Of a stretch of 64,000 nt of DNA, positions 54,944-63,253 are shown in pieces. The stretch is taken from positions 3,782,001-3,846,000 of the forward strand of contig NC_003910.7 in assembly GCF_000012325.1 (NCBI RefSeq), written 5' to 3'. Made by a program: the position numbers and the translations under genes. Source of the DNA: Colwellia psychrerythraea 34H. GTDB lineage: Bacteria > Pseudomonadota > Gammaproteobacteria > Enterobacterales > Alteromonadaceae. The notes under the pieces were generated by a model. It was given only the letters and a program-made list of their open reading frames with translations, was not told where the DNA came from and did not search any database. Position 1 is the first letter of the stretch, and each line of letters opens with the position of its first letter.

Positions 54944-57601
54944 CTATTGCTCATATTTATTTTGGTAAGTAAAAGTCGCTTTTTGGCGAATGTTATCAAG
55001 TGAAGTTCCCAACAGTACTTCAAATTCCCCCACTTCAGCCAACCAGTCATTGGTGTGAACATCCCAAAAAGATAAGTCACGTTTATTTAAGGAAATACTA
55101 ACTCGCTTACTTTCTCCTGGCGCTAAATAAACTTTGGCAAACCCTTTTAACTCTTTTATCGGTCTTGAGACACTAGCCTTTTTATCGTGTAGGTATAACT
55201 GCACCACCTCAGCACCAGCGACAACACCAGTATTCTTAACCTCCACAGTCACAGTAATACTTTCATCAGCCACTATCGTTGATGCTGATAAGTTAACGTT
55301 AGTTAACGTAAACTGGGTATATGAAAGACCATGACCAAAGGTAAAGGTTGGTTTGATCTGTTGTTGTTCAAACCAGCGATAGCCAATAAAGACTCCTTCA
55401 CTATATAAACTTTCTTTAGCATTATAATCATTAAGCGCAATGGGTGCGGTGTCTTCCAAATGAGCTGGTAAGGTAATCGGCATTTTACCACTCGGGTTAA
55501 CATCACCTGTTAAGATATCAGCAAACGCATGGCCCGCTTCCATCCCGCCATACCAACCCCAAACAATCGCGTTGGCTTGTTTTGCCCAAGGCATTTCAAC
55601 GGCTGAGCCAGCGACAAGGAATATGACTGTTTTTTTATTGGCTGCAATCAACTTACTAATAATTTCATCTTGCGAGTTAGGTAGCTTCATATCCACGCGA
55701 TCAATTGACTCTCTGTCGTCACCGTGACTCAAGCCACCAAAATAGATCACAACATCGGCAGCTTTAGCAGCAGCAATATACTCGGCCTCACTACTGAATA
55801 ATTCACCTGGCGCATTCCAACCTAAAGTAAAATGTTCACTACCATCATATTCAATTTCAAACGAGTAGCTTTCACCCGCCGTTAACTCTATATCATGCGA
55901 CAACTCGGTAACTTTACTTTCATTAGTCGATGATGTTGATGATGTTGAATCAGTATCATCAACTTGATGAGTAATGACAATTTGGTCATTTATTTTTAAT
56001 TGAAAATCACCTAATGTTTCAACGTTCAATTGATGTGAACCTGTGCTTAAAGGTTTGATTGTTGCCGTCATCGTAATGAACTGAGTATTGGCTGAATTTT
56101 TGGCCGTAAAGTTAGAATCAACTATCCAAGATTGCTCCTGTAAATTCACCCTTGCTGATTCATTAAAGTAAGCTATATTCCAGGCTGGCGTTCCAGTCCA
56201 GTGACGACTCACAACATAATCACTGGCAATTGCAGACAGTTCACTACTACGTGCTCGCATCACGGTAATATTTACATTTTCACCAAACTTTGCTTTTAAA
56301 CCTTCTAGTGGCGTGATTTCATACAAAGATTTAACTTCTGATGAACCGCCACCCGTGCCGTGTTTTTTATCTGCATTAGGACCAAGCACTAAAATATTTT
56401 TGACTTGTTTTTTATCTAACGGTAATACCGTTTTAGAGCCGACAACTTCATTTTTTAATAACACCACACCTTCGGTAGCAATCTTACGTGCCGCAGCTTG
56501 ATGCGCTTTAGTATTCCTTGCCCCAGGAGAACGATTATCGTCATACATACCTATGGTATGTTGCACTCTTAAAATACGTCTAGCCTTTTCATCTGCCACT
56601 GATTCAGGAATTTTTCCTGCTTGGATCATTGCTAAAAAAGGCTTCGCCAAAAAGTAATCTTGATAATCAGCAACATCTGTACCCATTTCTAAATCTAAAC
56701 CATTAACAGCAGCATCATAGGTATTAATATCAACATGCCAGTCGGTAAGTAATACCCCTTGATAACCCCACTCGCCTTTTAAAATATCCATCACTAAATG
56801 CTTACTCTGATTAGCATTAGTGCCATAGTATTGATTATATGAACCCATCATGCCAAGCACGCCGCCCTCTTTAACCGCAGCTTCAAAGGCAGGTAAATAA
56901 ACTTCTCTTAAGGTACGCTCATCTGGCTTAGCATTGACGCCGACTCTATTTAACTCCTGCGTGTTTAACGCATAATGTTTAACAGTAGCGGCCACATCAT
57001 TTGCTTGAATAGCTTTAATCTGAGGTACTACCAACTTTGCCGCTAAGATAGGATCTTCCCCCATATACTCAAAATTTCTGCCATATAAAGGCAAACGCGC
57101 TAAATTAACGCCCGGACCTAGAATAAAATCTTTTTTTCTGTCGCGTGCTTCAGCGCCCAAGACTTGACCGTGTAAGTGGGCCATTTCAACATCCCAACTG
57201 GCCGCAACAGAGGTAAGGTGAGGCAAATAAGTGGCATGATCATCTGTCCAACCAGCCGATGCCCAAGTATGACGCTCAATTTGATGACGCACCCCATGAG
57301 GCCCATCAGACAACCACATTTCAGGAATGCCGACACGCTCAATTGCATTCACGTGGAATTTACCACTGGCATGCGCCAAAGATACTTTTTCTGGCAGCGT
57401 CATTTTTGACAGGAGCGTTTCCACATCTTGCTCTACTGTCACTAAACGATCCTCCGGCGCTGCAACATCCTGCTTTGTAATTAAGGTTTTATTGTCATTA
57501 ACACACGCAGTAAGGCCAGCACTAAGCGTGAGTATTACAGAAACCAACAGGGTATTTTTTAACTTGTTTTTCAGCTTTTTTGTCATAAATGTATTGTTCA
57601 T
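54944..57601 (-). CDS. GH3 beta-glucosidase lipoprotein with PA14-like insertion
   Basis: Predicted lipid-anchored periplasmic or surface glycosidase of 885 aa that hydrolyses beta-glucosides. The signal is LVSVILTLSAGLTACVNDN (lipobox LTAC). The GH3 N-terminal domain has LSDGPHGVRHQ, GPGVNLARLPLYGRNFEYMGEDP, and the nucleophile Asp in VLLTDWHVD (about residue 287). The GH3 C-terminal domain has EGVVLLKNE and ADVVIYFGGLSHGDDRESIDR. It is interrupted by a beta-rich insertion (about 460-600) with PA14 character. A fibronectin-III-like domain (VTVEVKNTGVVAGAEVVQLYL) ends the protein. It is last in the sugar cluster but separated from it by 104 bp holding a partial operator. Confidence 0.93.
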   Translation of the reverse strand: MNNTFMTKKLKNKLKNTLLVSVILTLSAGLTACVNDNKTLITKQDVAAPEDRLVTVEQDVETLLSKMTLPEKVSLAHASGKFHVNAIERVGIPEMWLSDGPHGVRHQIERHTWASAGWTDDHATYLPHLTSVAASWDVEMAHLHGQVLGAEARDRKKDFILGPGVNLARLPLYGRNFEYMGEDPILAAKLVVPQIKAIQANDVAATVKHYALNTQELNRVGVNAKPDERTLREVYLPAFEAAVKEGGVLGMMGSYNQYYGTNANQSKHLVMDILKGEWGYQGVLLTDWHVDINTYDAAVNGLDLEMGTDVADYQDYFLAKPFLAMIQAGKIPESVADEKARRILRVQHTIGMYDDNRSPGARNTKAHQAAARKIATEGVVLLKNEVVGSKTVLPLDKKQVKNILVLGPNADKKHGTGGGSSEVKSLYEITPLEGLKAKFGENVNITVMRARSSELSAIASDYVVSRHWTGTPAWNIAYFNESARVNLQEQSWIVDSNFTAKNSANTQFITMTATIKPLSTGSHQLNVETLGDFQLKINDQIVITHQVDDTDSTSSTSSTNESKVTELSHDIELTAGESYSFEIEYDGSEHFTLGWNAPGELFSSEAEYIAAAKAADVVIYFGGLSHGDDRESIDRVDMKLPNSQDEIISKLIAANKKTVIFLVAGSAVEMPWAKQANAIVWGWYGGMEAGHAFADILTGDVNPSGKMPITLPAHLEDTAPIALNDYNAKESLYSEGVFIGYRWFEQQQIKPTFTFGHGLSYTQFTLTNVNLSASTIVADESITVTVEVKNTGVVAGAEVVQLYLHDKKASVSRPIKELKGFAKVYLAPGESKRVSISLNKRDLSFWDVHTNDWLAEVGEFEVLLGTSLDNIRQKATFTYQNKYEQ

Positions 57602-57644
57602 TACCTAACCTTTTCAACTTGTTAATTTTGGGCACACAATTAAA

Positions 57645-57658
57645 TGTAAGCGCCTCTG
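57645..57658. promoter_or_regulatory. Partial LacI-type operator upstream of GH3 gene
   Basis: TGTAAGCGCCTCTG matches the operator TGTAAGCGCTTACA at 10 of 14 positions, with one half-site perfect. The 19-base context CACAATTAAATGTAAGCGC (57635-57653) is identical to that of the perfect operator at 62907-62920. It lies 44 bp upstream of the GH3 start. Confidence 0.55.
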
Positions 57659-57705
57659 TTTTGTTATTACCGGAATATCTGTAGAGTTTTCAGTAAGAAA
57701 TTTAA

Positions 57706-58473
57706 TTACCTTATTAGGGTCAGCTTTTGAAATACGTCAGCGGTGATATAACCTAAATTTTTACTACCATTTACTGCTTTGATATCTATTGAACCGATAA
57801 AATGTTCCCGTTCTTTACTGCCATCGTTATCACAGTAAGCCAGCATGAAACCCAATTTTTTACCCTCAAATAATGTCACTGCCACTGGGTTTTTAATCGC
57901 CATAGTAAAACTATCGTCATAAACTCGCACAGCCACTTCCCAAATAACTTTATTTGGTGCACTTTCGTTACGTCGCCACACACTGGTAATATGATCATTT
58001 AATAACACAAAGTTATCTGAGCCAGCGGCGTTCTTCTCGCCAATATCTACAGCCTGATTATCAAGCGCTATATGGTATGCAAAGGCATTAAAATTAAACT
58101 GATGATTTCCGCCGGAAGCATCTTCATCTAGAAAAATTTCTAAGCAATCATCATCCCAATATAAATGTCGTGGGTCGGCATGTTGATCGAATAAAATATC
58201 ATCGGTGATTTCTACCAGTAAATATAATTGCTTTTCATCCCACATAATTTTAAATTGCCCAGAAAAATCCTCAGCACTGGGTTGCATGCCCAGAATAAGC
58301 TTATCTATTGGCTGCCATTTAGCTAGCTGCCAACTGGCCTCATCAGCTAATCCATCAATCAGCATTTTTTCTGATGATTTGAGCGCTTCAAGGGCAGACA
58401 CATTAAGTGAGATTGCCACTAATATTGCGGTGATAAACTTCAACGGTGTAAAACAACTAACATATTTTTGCAT
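57706..58473 (-). CDS. Secreted CBM9-like carbohydrate-binding protein
   Basis: Predicted exported protein of 255 aa. The ATG at 58473 gives a good signal peptide (LKFITAILVAISLNVSA, cleavage before LEALKSS) and has AGGAAAA upstream; the in-frame ATG at 58533 would place the signal internally and overlap gluconokinase more. The mature part is one CBM9-like beta-sandwich: KMLIDGLADEASWQLAKW, FKIMWDEKQLYLLVEITDDIL, HLYWDDDCLEIFLDED, FNFNAFAYHIALDN and a C-terminal GKKLGFMLAYCDND. There is no catalytic domain. It overlaps the gluconokinase end by 17 bp. It may capture sugar in the periplasm. Confidence 0.83.
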   Translation of the reverse strand: MQKYVSCFTPLKFITAILVAISLNVSALEALKSSEKMLIDGLADEASWQLAKWQPIDKLILGMQPSAEDFSGQFKIMWDEKQLYLLVEITDDILFDQHADPRHLYWDDDCLEIFLDEDASGGNHQFNFNAFAYHIALDNQAVDIGEKNAAGSDNFVLLNDHITSVWRRNESAPNKVIWEVAVRVYDDSFTMAIKNPVAVTLFEGKKLGFMLAYCDNDGSKEREHFIGSIDIKAVNGSKNLGYITADVFQKLTLIR

Positions 58474-59014
58474 TATTCTTTTTCCTAGTGATTTGCTTGG
58501 TGAGCTTATTAATTTCATCAGCAACCAATACAAAAGGTCGTTCTATGTTGATAGTGCTAACGTCTAGTTCACTTAACAAGGGTGGTTCCATTGCCTCAAA
58601 TTGGCTATCAAGAAGATCGGATGAAAAGAAATGATTTTTACGCTGAGAAATTCGGTTCGCAATAACATTCTTATTAGCAATCAGATAGAAGAAATGGCAA
58701 TAAAAAGGCAAGTCTCTAAATAAGTTTCGGTGGACCGATTTTAACCCTGAGTAAGCAAGCGCAATCGACTGACCTTGCTGTGAAAGCAAAACTAAGTGAT
58801 CAGTGATACTTGATAACCAAGGAGATCTCATTTCATCTGTTAAAGGTTTATTTGCTGCCATATGCTTTTTAGCTTCAGCGCTGTGAAAGTCATCTGCATC
58901 AATAAAAACCAATGAAAATTCATCGGAGATTTGTTTGGCTAAGCTTGACTTACCCGTGCCGCTAACGCCCATAACAATAAACAAATACGGCAACGGCTGT
59001 GAGGACTTTGTCAT
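58457..59014 (-). CDS. gntK: Gluconokinase (GntK family)
   Basis: Cytoplasmic kinase of 185 aa that phosphorylates D-gluconate to 6-phosphogluconate. It shows FIVMGVSGTGKSSLAKQIS (P-loop), FIDADDFHSAEAKKHMAANKPLTDEMRSPWL and ALAYSGLKSVHRNLFRDL, and a C-terminal SQFEAMEPPLLSELDVSTINIERP, all typical of GntK. It overlaps the GH94 gene by 4 bp and the CBM9-like gene by 17 bp, so it is a fixed part of this sugar operon. A gluconate-forming step is therefore expected in the same pathway. Confidence 0.9.
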   Translation of the reverse strand: MTKSSQPLPYLFIVMGVSGTGKSSLAKQISDEFSLVFIDADDFHSAEAKKHMAANKPLTDEMRSPWLSSITDHLVLLSQQGQSIALAYSGLKSVHRNLFRDLPFYCHFFYLIANKNVIANRISQRKNHFFSSDLLDSQFEAMEPPLLSELDVSTINIERPFVLVADEINKLTKQITRKKNNAKIC

Positions 59015-61419
59015 TTAACGTCATCCTCATTGGTCATGGGAACCCTCACTTGTAACTGATAATGTTGTCCTGCCTGTAAGCCAGTTAATATATTGCCAAC
59101 GATGACTTGCTTATCGAGTAATACTTCCATGATGCTAATATCGCTGGTTTGCTCAATATCAAAATTTACCATTGCTCCCCTAAACAGCCGCTGACCAGAT
59201 AAATTTGGCAAGGTTACTGGCATTTTCGGCGCTAGGTGTAAACCGCGAGCACAGCCCTTTAAGCCACACAACTCCTCCACTAAACAACGATATAACCAAG
59301 ATGTGGTACCGGTATTAAATAAATGACTCGAACGACCTGCTTTTTTCGGAAACTGGTGATAAGCCCCGCGATAATAGTTAGGTACATAGATAGGTAACTG
59401 CCCGGTTACTTCAGCATTATCAAGGGATGGCAACATTTTACTGAGCATTTCAAACGCTAAATTATTGTGCCCGGCTTGATAAAGCGCGTAAATATAAAAT
59501 ATTGCCGCGTGATTATAAACGGAGCCATTTTCAGACACCCCTGGATGTTTTTGCGTAATACGACCAATATCTTCCACCATACTGGTATAACTTGGCGCCA
59601 GCATCATTACGCCTTGCGGTGAAATTAACTGCTTAGCGATAGCCGTAATCATCTCGACTTGCTGAAACTCATTTGAGGCCCCGCTGAGCATGGCCCAACT
59701 TTGAGGGTTAAGAAATATTTTTCCTTCAACATCCTCATCAGTACCAAAAACACGGCCATCATCGGTAATACCACGAGCGAACCATTGACCATGCCATAAG
59801 TGCTTATTTACTGAGCTATTAATGGCTTTGGCTGCAAAACGATATTCATTATATTTTTGTCGGCTAATGGAAATGTCGTATTCTTCACAAAGTTCGCACC
59901 AAGTGTTTAGTGCATAGGCTGTTGCTAAAGATAACCAAGTAGAAACGCCCTTGCCTTTATAACCAACCATATTCATTGGATCGCACCAATCACCTTGCTC
60001 AATAAAACTCAAACCGCGATGATCGCTAGCATTAATCAGATAATCCAATGCTAACTCTATATGACGAGCAAAAGATTGCTTCTCTTCTGAATCAGCAAAA
60101 GTAATCATTTCACTGAGTAAGCTGACATCAGCCGTTTCGTTTAAATAAACTGACAGGCATATCGGCAACCAAACACCATGGTCCGCATGCGGTACTTGAT
60201 TAATATATTTAAGTTTCGCATCTGCATGTAACAACACCCCCTCTGGCATAGCACCATTAATGGTTTGTTGGGAAACCGCTAAGATATAAGCTTGACGAGT
60301 TCGCTCTGGATTAATAAAAGCCATGCCCATATTATCTTGGATATAGTTTCTCGTTTGAGGGTCCGTGCTTAATCGGTTAACCTCACCATGATAAAACATC
60401 TGTCTTGGTAACCAGTGATTAAAAAAATCATCAAAGCCGTCATTACCACTATTAATGCTTAAACATGCTTTGCCTTTAGCAATATAATCTCGATAGGATT
60501 GTTCTGCTTTATTTCGTTGCTGATGACCCAGATACTTTTCTTTAATATCAGCTATTTCTAACTCATTTTTTGCGGGTCCAAAGAGAAATTGATAGTTTTT
60601 CTGTTCACTAGGTAATAACGTCTGTTGAAACTGCATAACAGCAACTGGGGTTTCATAACGCGCTTCAACATTTTCTAATAGCGCAGCCTGTAATGCACTC
60701 GGTTGATGCAGGCCACCTTCCCCTTCAAAGTCTTTTTGATTGGCATGCCACGCCGTAGGAATGGTATCACTCAAAAAAAAGGTTTTATCTTTTAACTGCT
60801 TATTAGTAAAGTAATCCGCCACTTTTTGATAGGGCGTAACAGACTCAGCAACAATGGCATTTAACGCTTCGTTATAACAAGCCGATTGATTCATCCATGA
60901 CATATAACCAATAGAGAAATACGGATAGAGACTAATATTTCTAACGGTATCCGTTAAATTGGTTACCGAAAAAAACCAGCATTCAACTAAATCATCCTCT
61001 GTTAAATTAACTTTAATGGTTATCTTCAAACCATGGTGTTCAATTGACCAAATAATATCACTATTGCCTAACTCGAAAGAAAACTTATCAAGTTGAACGC
61101 GCATCGGCTCGTAAGGCAGTGAAATGATCTCACCACTGTCTTCATCCTTAAGGTAAAAAAATCGCCCAGGGTGATGACTGAAATAACTATGCTCTGGTTG
61201 AATAAAGCTTTTAGCTTCCATGTTCGGCGCGTAAGAGTATTTAGCAGGCTCTGGCTGCATAAACTGTGAATTGACATAACCCCGACAATTCACTTGCATA
61301 ACCATGGCGCGGTTCCATAAAAACCCGGTTGCATTAGGTAACGTCGTTGGACTGGTAAGCTTTATATTGCTCAAGCCATCAACTGCAGTATCAATACTGA
61401 ATAAAGGTAATTTAGACAT
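59011..61419 (-). CDS. GH94 phosphorylase (cellobionic acid or cellobiose phosphorylase)
   Basis: Cytoplasmic glycoside phosphorylase of 802 aa with no signal peptide. It shows the N-terminal beta-sandwich region (GFLWNRAMVMQVNCRGYVNSQF, SHHPGRFFYLKDEDSGEIISLPYEP). The catalytic (alpha/alpha)6 domain has HWLPRQMFYHG, IQDNMGMAFINPERTRQAYI, VPHADHGVWLPICLS, and the probable catalytic Asp in EQGDWCDPMNMVGYKGKGVS (about residue 480). NHAAIFYIYALYQAG and TGTTSWLYRCLVEELCGLKG follow. It uses phosphate to release glucose-1-phosphate. The 4-bp overlap with a gluconokinase gene favours cellobionate as substrate; cellobiose is the alternative. Confidence 0.85.
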   Translation of the reverse strand: MSKLPLFSIDTAVDGLSNIKLTSPTTLPNATGFLWNRAMVMQVNCRGYVNSQFMQPEPAKYSYAPNMEAKSFIQPEHSYFSHHPGRFFYLKDEDSGEIISLPYEPMRVQLDKFSFELGNSDIIWSIEHHGLKITIKVNLTEDDLVECWFFSVTNLTDTVRNISLYPYFSIGYMSWMNQSACYNEALNAIVAESVTPYQKVADYFTNKQLKDKTFFLSDTIPTAWHANQKDFEGEGGLHQPSALQAALLENVEARYETPVAVMQFQQTLLPSEQKNYQFLFGPAKNELEIADIKEKYLGHQQRNKAEQSYRDYIAKGKACLSINSGNDGFDDFFNHWLPRQMFYHGEVNRLSTDPQTRNYIQDNMGMAFINPERTRQAYILAVSQQTINGAMPEGVLLHADAKLKYINQVPHADHGVWLPICLSVYLNETADVSLLSEMITFADSEEKQSFARHIELALDYLINASDHRGLSFIEQGDWCDPMNMVGYKGKGVSTWLSLATAYALNTWCELCEEYDISISRQKYNEYRFAAKAINSSVNKHLWHGQWFARGITDDGRVFGTDEDVEGKIFLNPQSWAMLSGASNEFQQVEMITAIAKQLISPQGVMMLAPSYTSMVEDIGRITQKHPGVSENGSVYNHAAIFYIYALYQAGHNNLAFEMLSKMLPSLDNAEVTGQLPIYVPNYYRGAYHQFPKKAGRSSHLFNTGTTSWLYRCLVEELCGLKGCARGLHLAPKMPVTLPNLSGQRLFRGAMVNFDIEQTSDISIMEVLLDKQVIVGNILTGLQAGQHYQLQVRVPMTNEDDVK

Positions 61420-62815
61420 TAACAGCTCCTGTTATAGCTGGCTGACCATCATCAGTATTAGATTTGTCTTGTTGAGCTAATAATTCCTGCTGAATTTTTT
61501 CTAATTGTTGATCACCTAACGGATAAAAGTAGATTAACGGTACGGCAATAGCAGCAAAAATTGCCGGGATCAAAGTCATCAACAACACAATTCCCTCTTG
61601 GGAGACACCCGTTTGTACTTGATTAGCCACATACCCCATAGAGGCGAGTAACCAACCAATCATAGCCCCAGCCAAGGCACCGCCAAGCTTTTGAGCAAAT
61701 GCTGCCGCTGAAAAAATCATCGCGGTTGCCCGTCTTCCTGTTCGCCACTGCGAGTAATCCGCCGTATCGGCATACATAGAAAAAACTAACGGTGATTTTG
61801 GTCCCAATGCTAAACCAATCATTATTTGTAAAACGTACATCAAGGTAATACTGTCGTTTGGTACAAAATAGAAAATGATCGAAAGTAGCGCAACAATAGT
61901 CATCAATATCATCAACAAGCGACGTTTATCAACAAACTTGGTTAATAGGGGCGTGGATGCTGCACCAATGGCTAACGCAATCATATAAGCCATGGCAAAG
62001 CTGCCAATTAAGTCAGGACGTTCAACGTAATATTTAAAATAAAAAGTGCCCGTGCTACCTCTTAATGAAATGGTCATCATGATAATAAGGGCTAAAACAA
62101 ACAAGACTTTCCAAGGTTTATTCTGCGTTAAGTCTTTTAAATCCTGCAATACCGGTGTTTTTTGCTCTGCCGGCGGGGAAACACGCTCAGTAGTGGATAA
62201 GAAGGTAATTACAAAAAGTACCGCTGCAATTAAACCATAAACCAACATAGTATACTGCCAACCTAAGGCTTCATTGCCCTGCCCCAAATAATTGACCAAT
62301 TCAGGCGTCATATAAGCAACGAGACTTCCTCCTGAAAACGCACCAATAAAACGAAAGCTTGTTAACGTAGTTCTTTGTTGGCTATCAGGGGTGATAACAC
62401 CCAATAAAGCGCCATAGGGCACATTAATGAAGGTGTAAGCCAACATCATAAAGATGTAAGTGCCGTAAGCCCAAATTAACTTATTACCATCACTGACATC
62501 GGGTACGGTGAAAGTAAGTACGCCTGCGGCCACCATAGGGATAATTCCCCAAAGTAAATAGGGTCTGAATTTACCAAATTTTGTTTTAGTGCGATCAGCT
62601 ATTGCGCCCATCAGTGGATCAGAGAAGGCATCTATAAGCCGGGTAACCAGCATCATAGTACCGACAGCAGCCGGAGAAAGGCCAAATACATCGGTATAAA
62701 AGATAAACAGGAATACATCAAAGACCCGCCAATAAAAATTTGAGGCGATATCACCACAGGCGTAACCCATTTTCTCGCCTAAGTTAAGTTGATGCTGTTT
62801 TATTTTTTTTATCAT
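61412..62815 (-). CDS. GPH-family sugar:cation symporter
   Basis: Inner-membrane transporter of 467 aa in the glycoside-pentoside-hexuronide family. It shows LGEKMGYACGDIASNFYWRVFDVFLFIFYTDVFG, LIDAFSDPLMGAIADRTKTKFGKFRPYLLW (the family signature after helix 2), INVPYGALLGVITPDSQQRTTL and about 12 helices; SMYADTADYSQWRTGRRATAM lies in the second half. The ATG at 62815 is used; an in-frame GTG at 62845 could add 10 residues. It is first in the sugar operon and overlaps the GH94 gene by 8 bp. The substrate is probably a disaccharide or aldobionate. Confidence 0.9.
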   Translation of the reverse strand: MIKKIKQHQLNLGEKMGYACGDIASNFYWRVFDVFLFIFYTDVFGLSPAAVGTMMLVTRLIDAFSDPLMGAIADRTKTKFGKFRPYLLWGIIPMVAAGVLTFTVPDVSDGNKLIWAYGTYIFMMLAYTFINVPYGALLGVITPDSQQRTTLTSFRFIGAFSGGSLVAYMTPELVNYLGQGNEALGWQYTMLVYGLIAAVLFVITFLSTTERVSPPAEQKTPVLQDLKDLTQNKPWKVLFVLALIIMMTISLRGSTGTFYFKYYVERPDLIGSFAMAYMIALAIGAASTPLLTKFVDKRRLLMILMTIVALLSIIFYFVPNDSITLMYVLQIMIGLALGPKSPLVFSMYADTADYSQWRTGRRATAMIFSAAAFAQKLGGALAGAMIGWLLASMGYVANQVQTGVSQEGIVLLMTLIPAIFAAIAVPLIYFYPLGDQQLEKIQQELLAQQDKSNTDDGQPAITGAVNV

Positions 62816-62906
62816 TATAGGTTCGCTGTTATTGAAAAAATTCACATTGATTCTTTAAGGCACAAAAAACGTATTACATTTAGTTTTTAACCATTTCACA
62901 ATTAAA

Positions 62907-62920
62907 TGTAAGCGCTTACA
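62907..62920. promoter_or_regulatory. LacI-type operator O1
   Basis: Perfect 14-bp palindrome TGTAAGCGCTTACA with the central CpG-containing AGCGCT of LacI-family sites. It lies 92 bp upstream of the GPH transporter ATG, in position to control the minus-strand sugar operon. Confidence 0.85.
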
Positions 62921-63115
62921 AATATACTGTTATTTATAATTTTTTCAATGTGAATTTTGTCTAAAGATAAAAAGTAATGAATAAAGATTTGTTTAGTAAC
63001 AGTTTTAATATAAAAAATTAAAAATGCGATTGTATGTAAAACCTTCGTTTAGTGTATAAACTTTAATTTAAATTGAAATATTTATTGACCAATTTTTATT
63101 ATTAACTTACCTTTA

Positions 63116-63129
63116 TGTAAGCGCTTACA
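63116..63129. promoter_or_regulatory. LacI-type operator O2
   Basis: Second perfect TGTAAGCGCTTACA copy, 209 bp from O1 and 75 bp from O3 (start to start). These distances are close to whole numbers of helical turns, which would favour DNA looping. Confidence 0.85.
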
Positions 63130-63190
63130 TTTTACTTTAATTTGTAACTTGTTAAAAAATACTGGTTTGTTTTATTTTTTTGTATCATTA

Positions 63191-63204
63191 TGTAAGCGCT
63201 TACA
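63191..63204. promoter_or_regulatory. LacI-type operator O3 overlapping the receptor promoter
   Basis: Third perfect TGTAAGCGCTTACA copy. Its right end CTTACA (63199-63204) can serve as a -35 element, 17 bp before TATAAT (63222-63227). A bound repressor would therefore block the TonB receptor promoter directly. Confidence 0.85.
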
Positions 63205-63227
63205 CCAACACATAATTATAATATAAT
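63199..63227 (+). promoter_or_regulatory. Promoter of the TonB-dependent receptor gene
   Basis: CTTACA (63199-63204), a 17-bp spacer, TATAAT (63222-63227). A second TATAAT overlaps at 63217-63222. The -35 element is the right half of operator O3. Confidence 0.6.
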
Positions 63228-63253
63228 ATGGTCCACTCGACTGGGGATGTAAC

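Larger units (their letters stand above)
62846..63253. other. Divergent control region of the sugar cluster
   Basis: This very AT-rich region of 408 bp between the GPH transporter and the TonB receptor contains three perfect TGTAAGCGCTTACA operators and a -35/-10 pair for the receptor, each listed separately. No regulator gene is here; a LacI-family gene would be expected outside the window. Confidence 0.7.
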
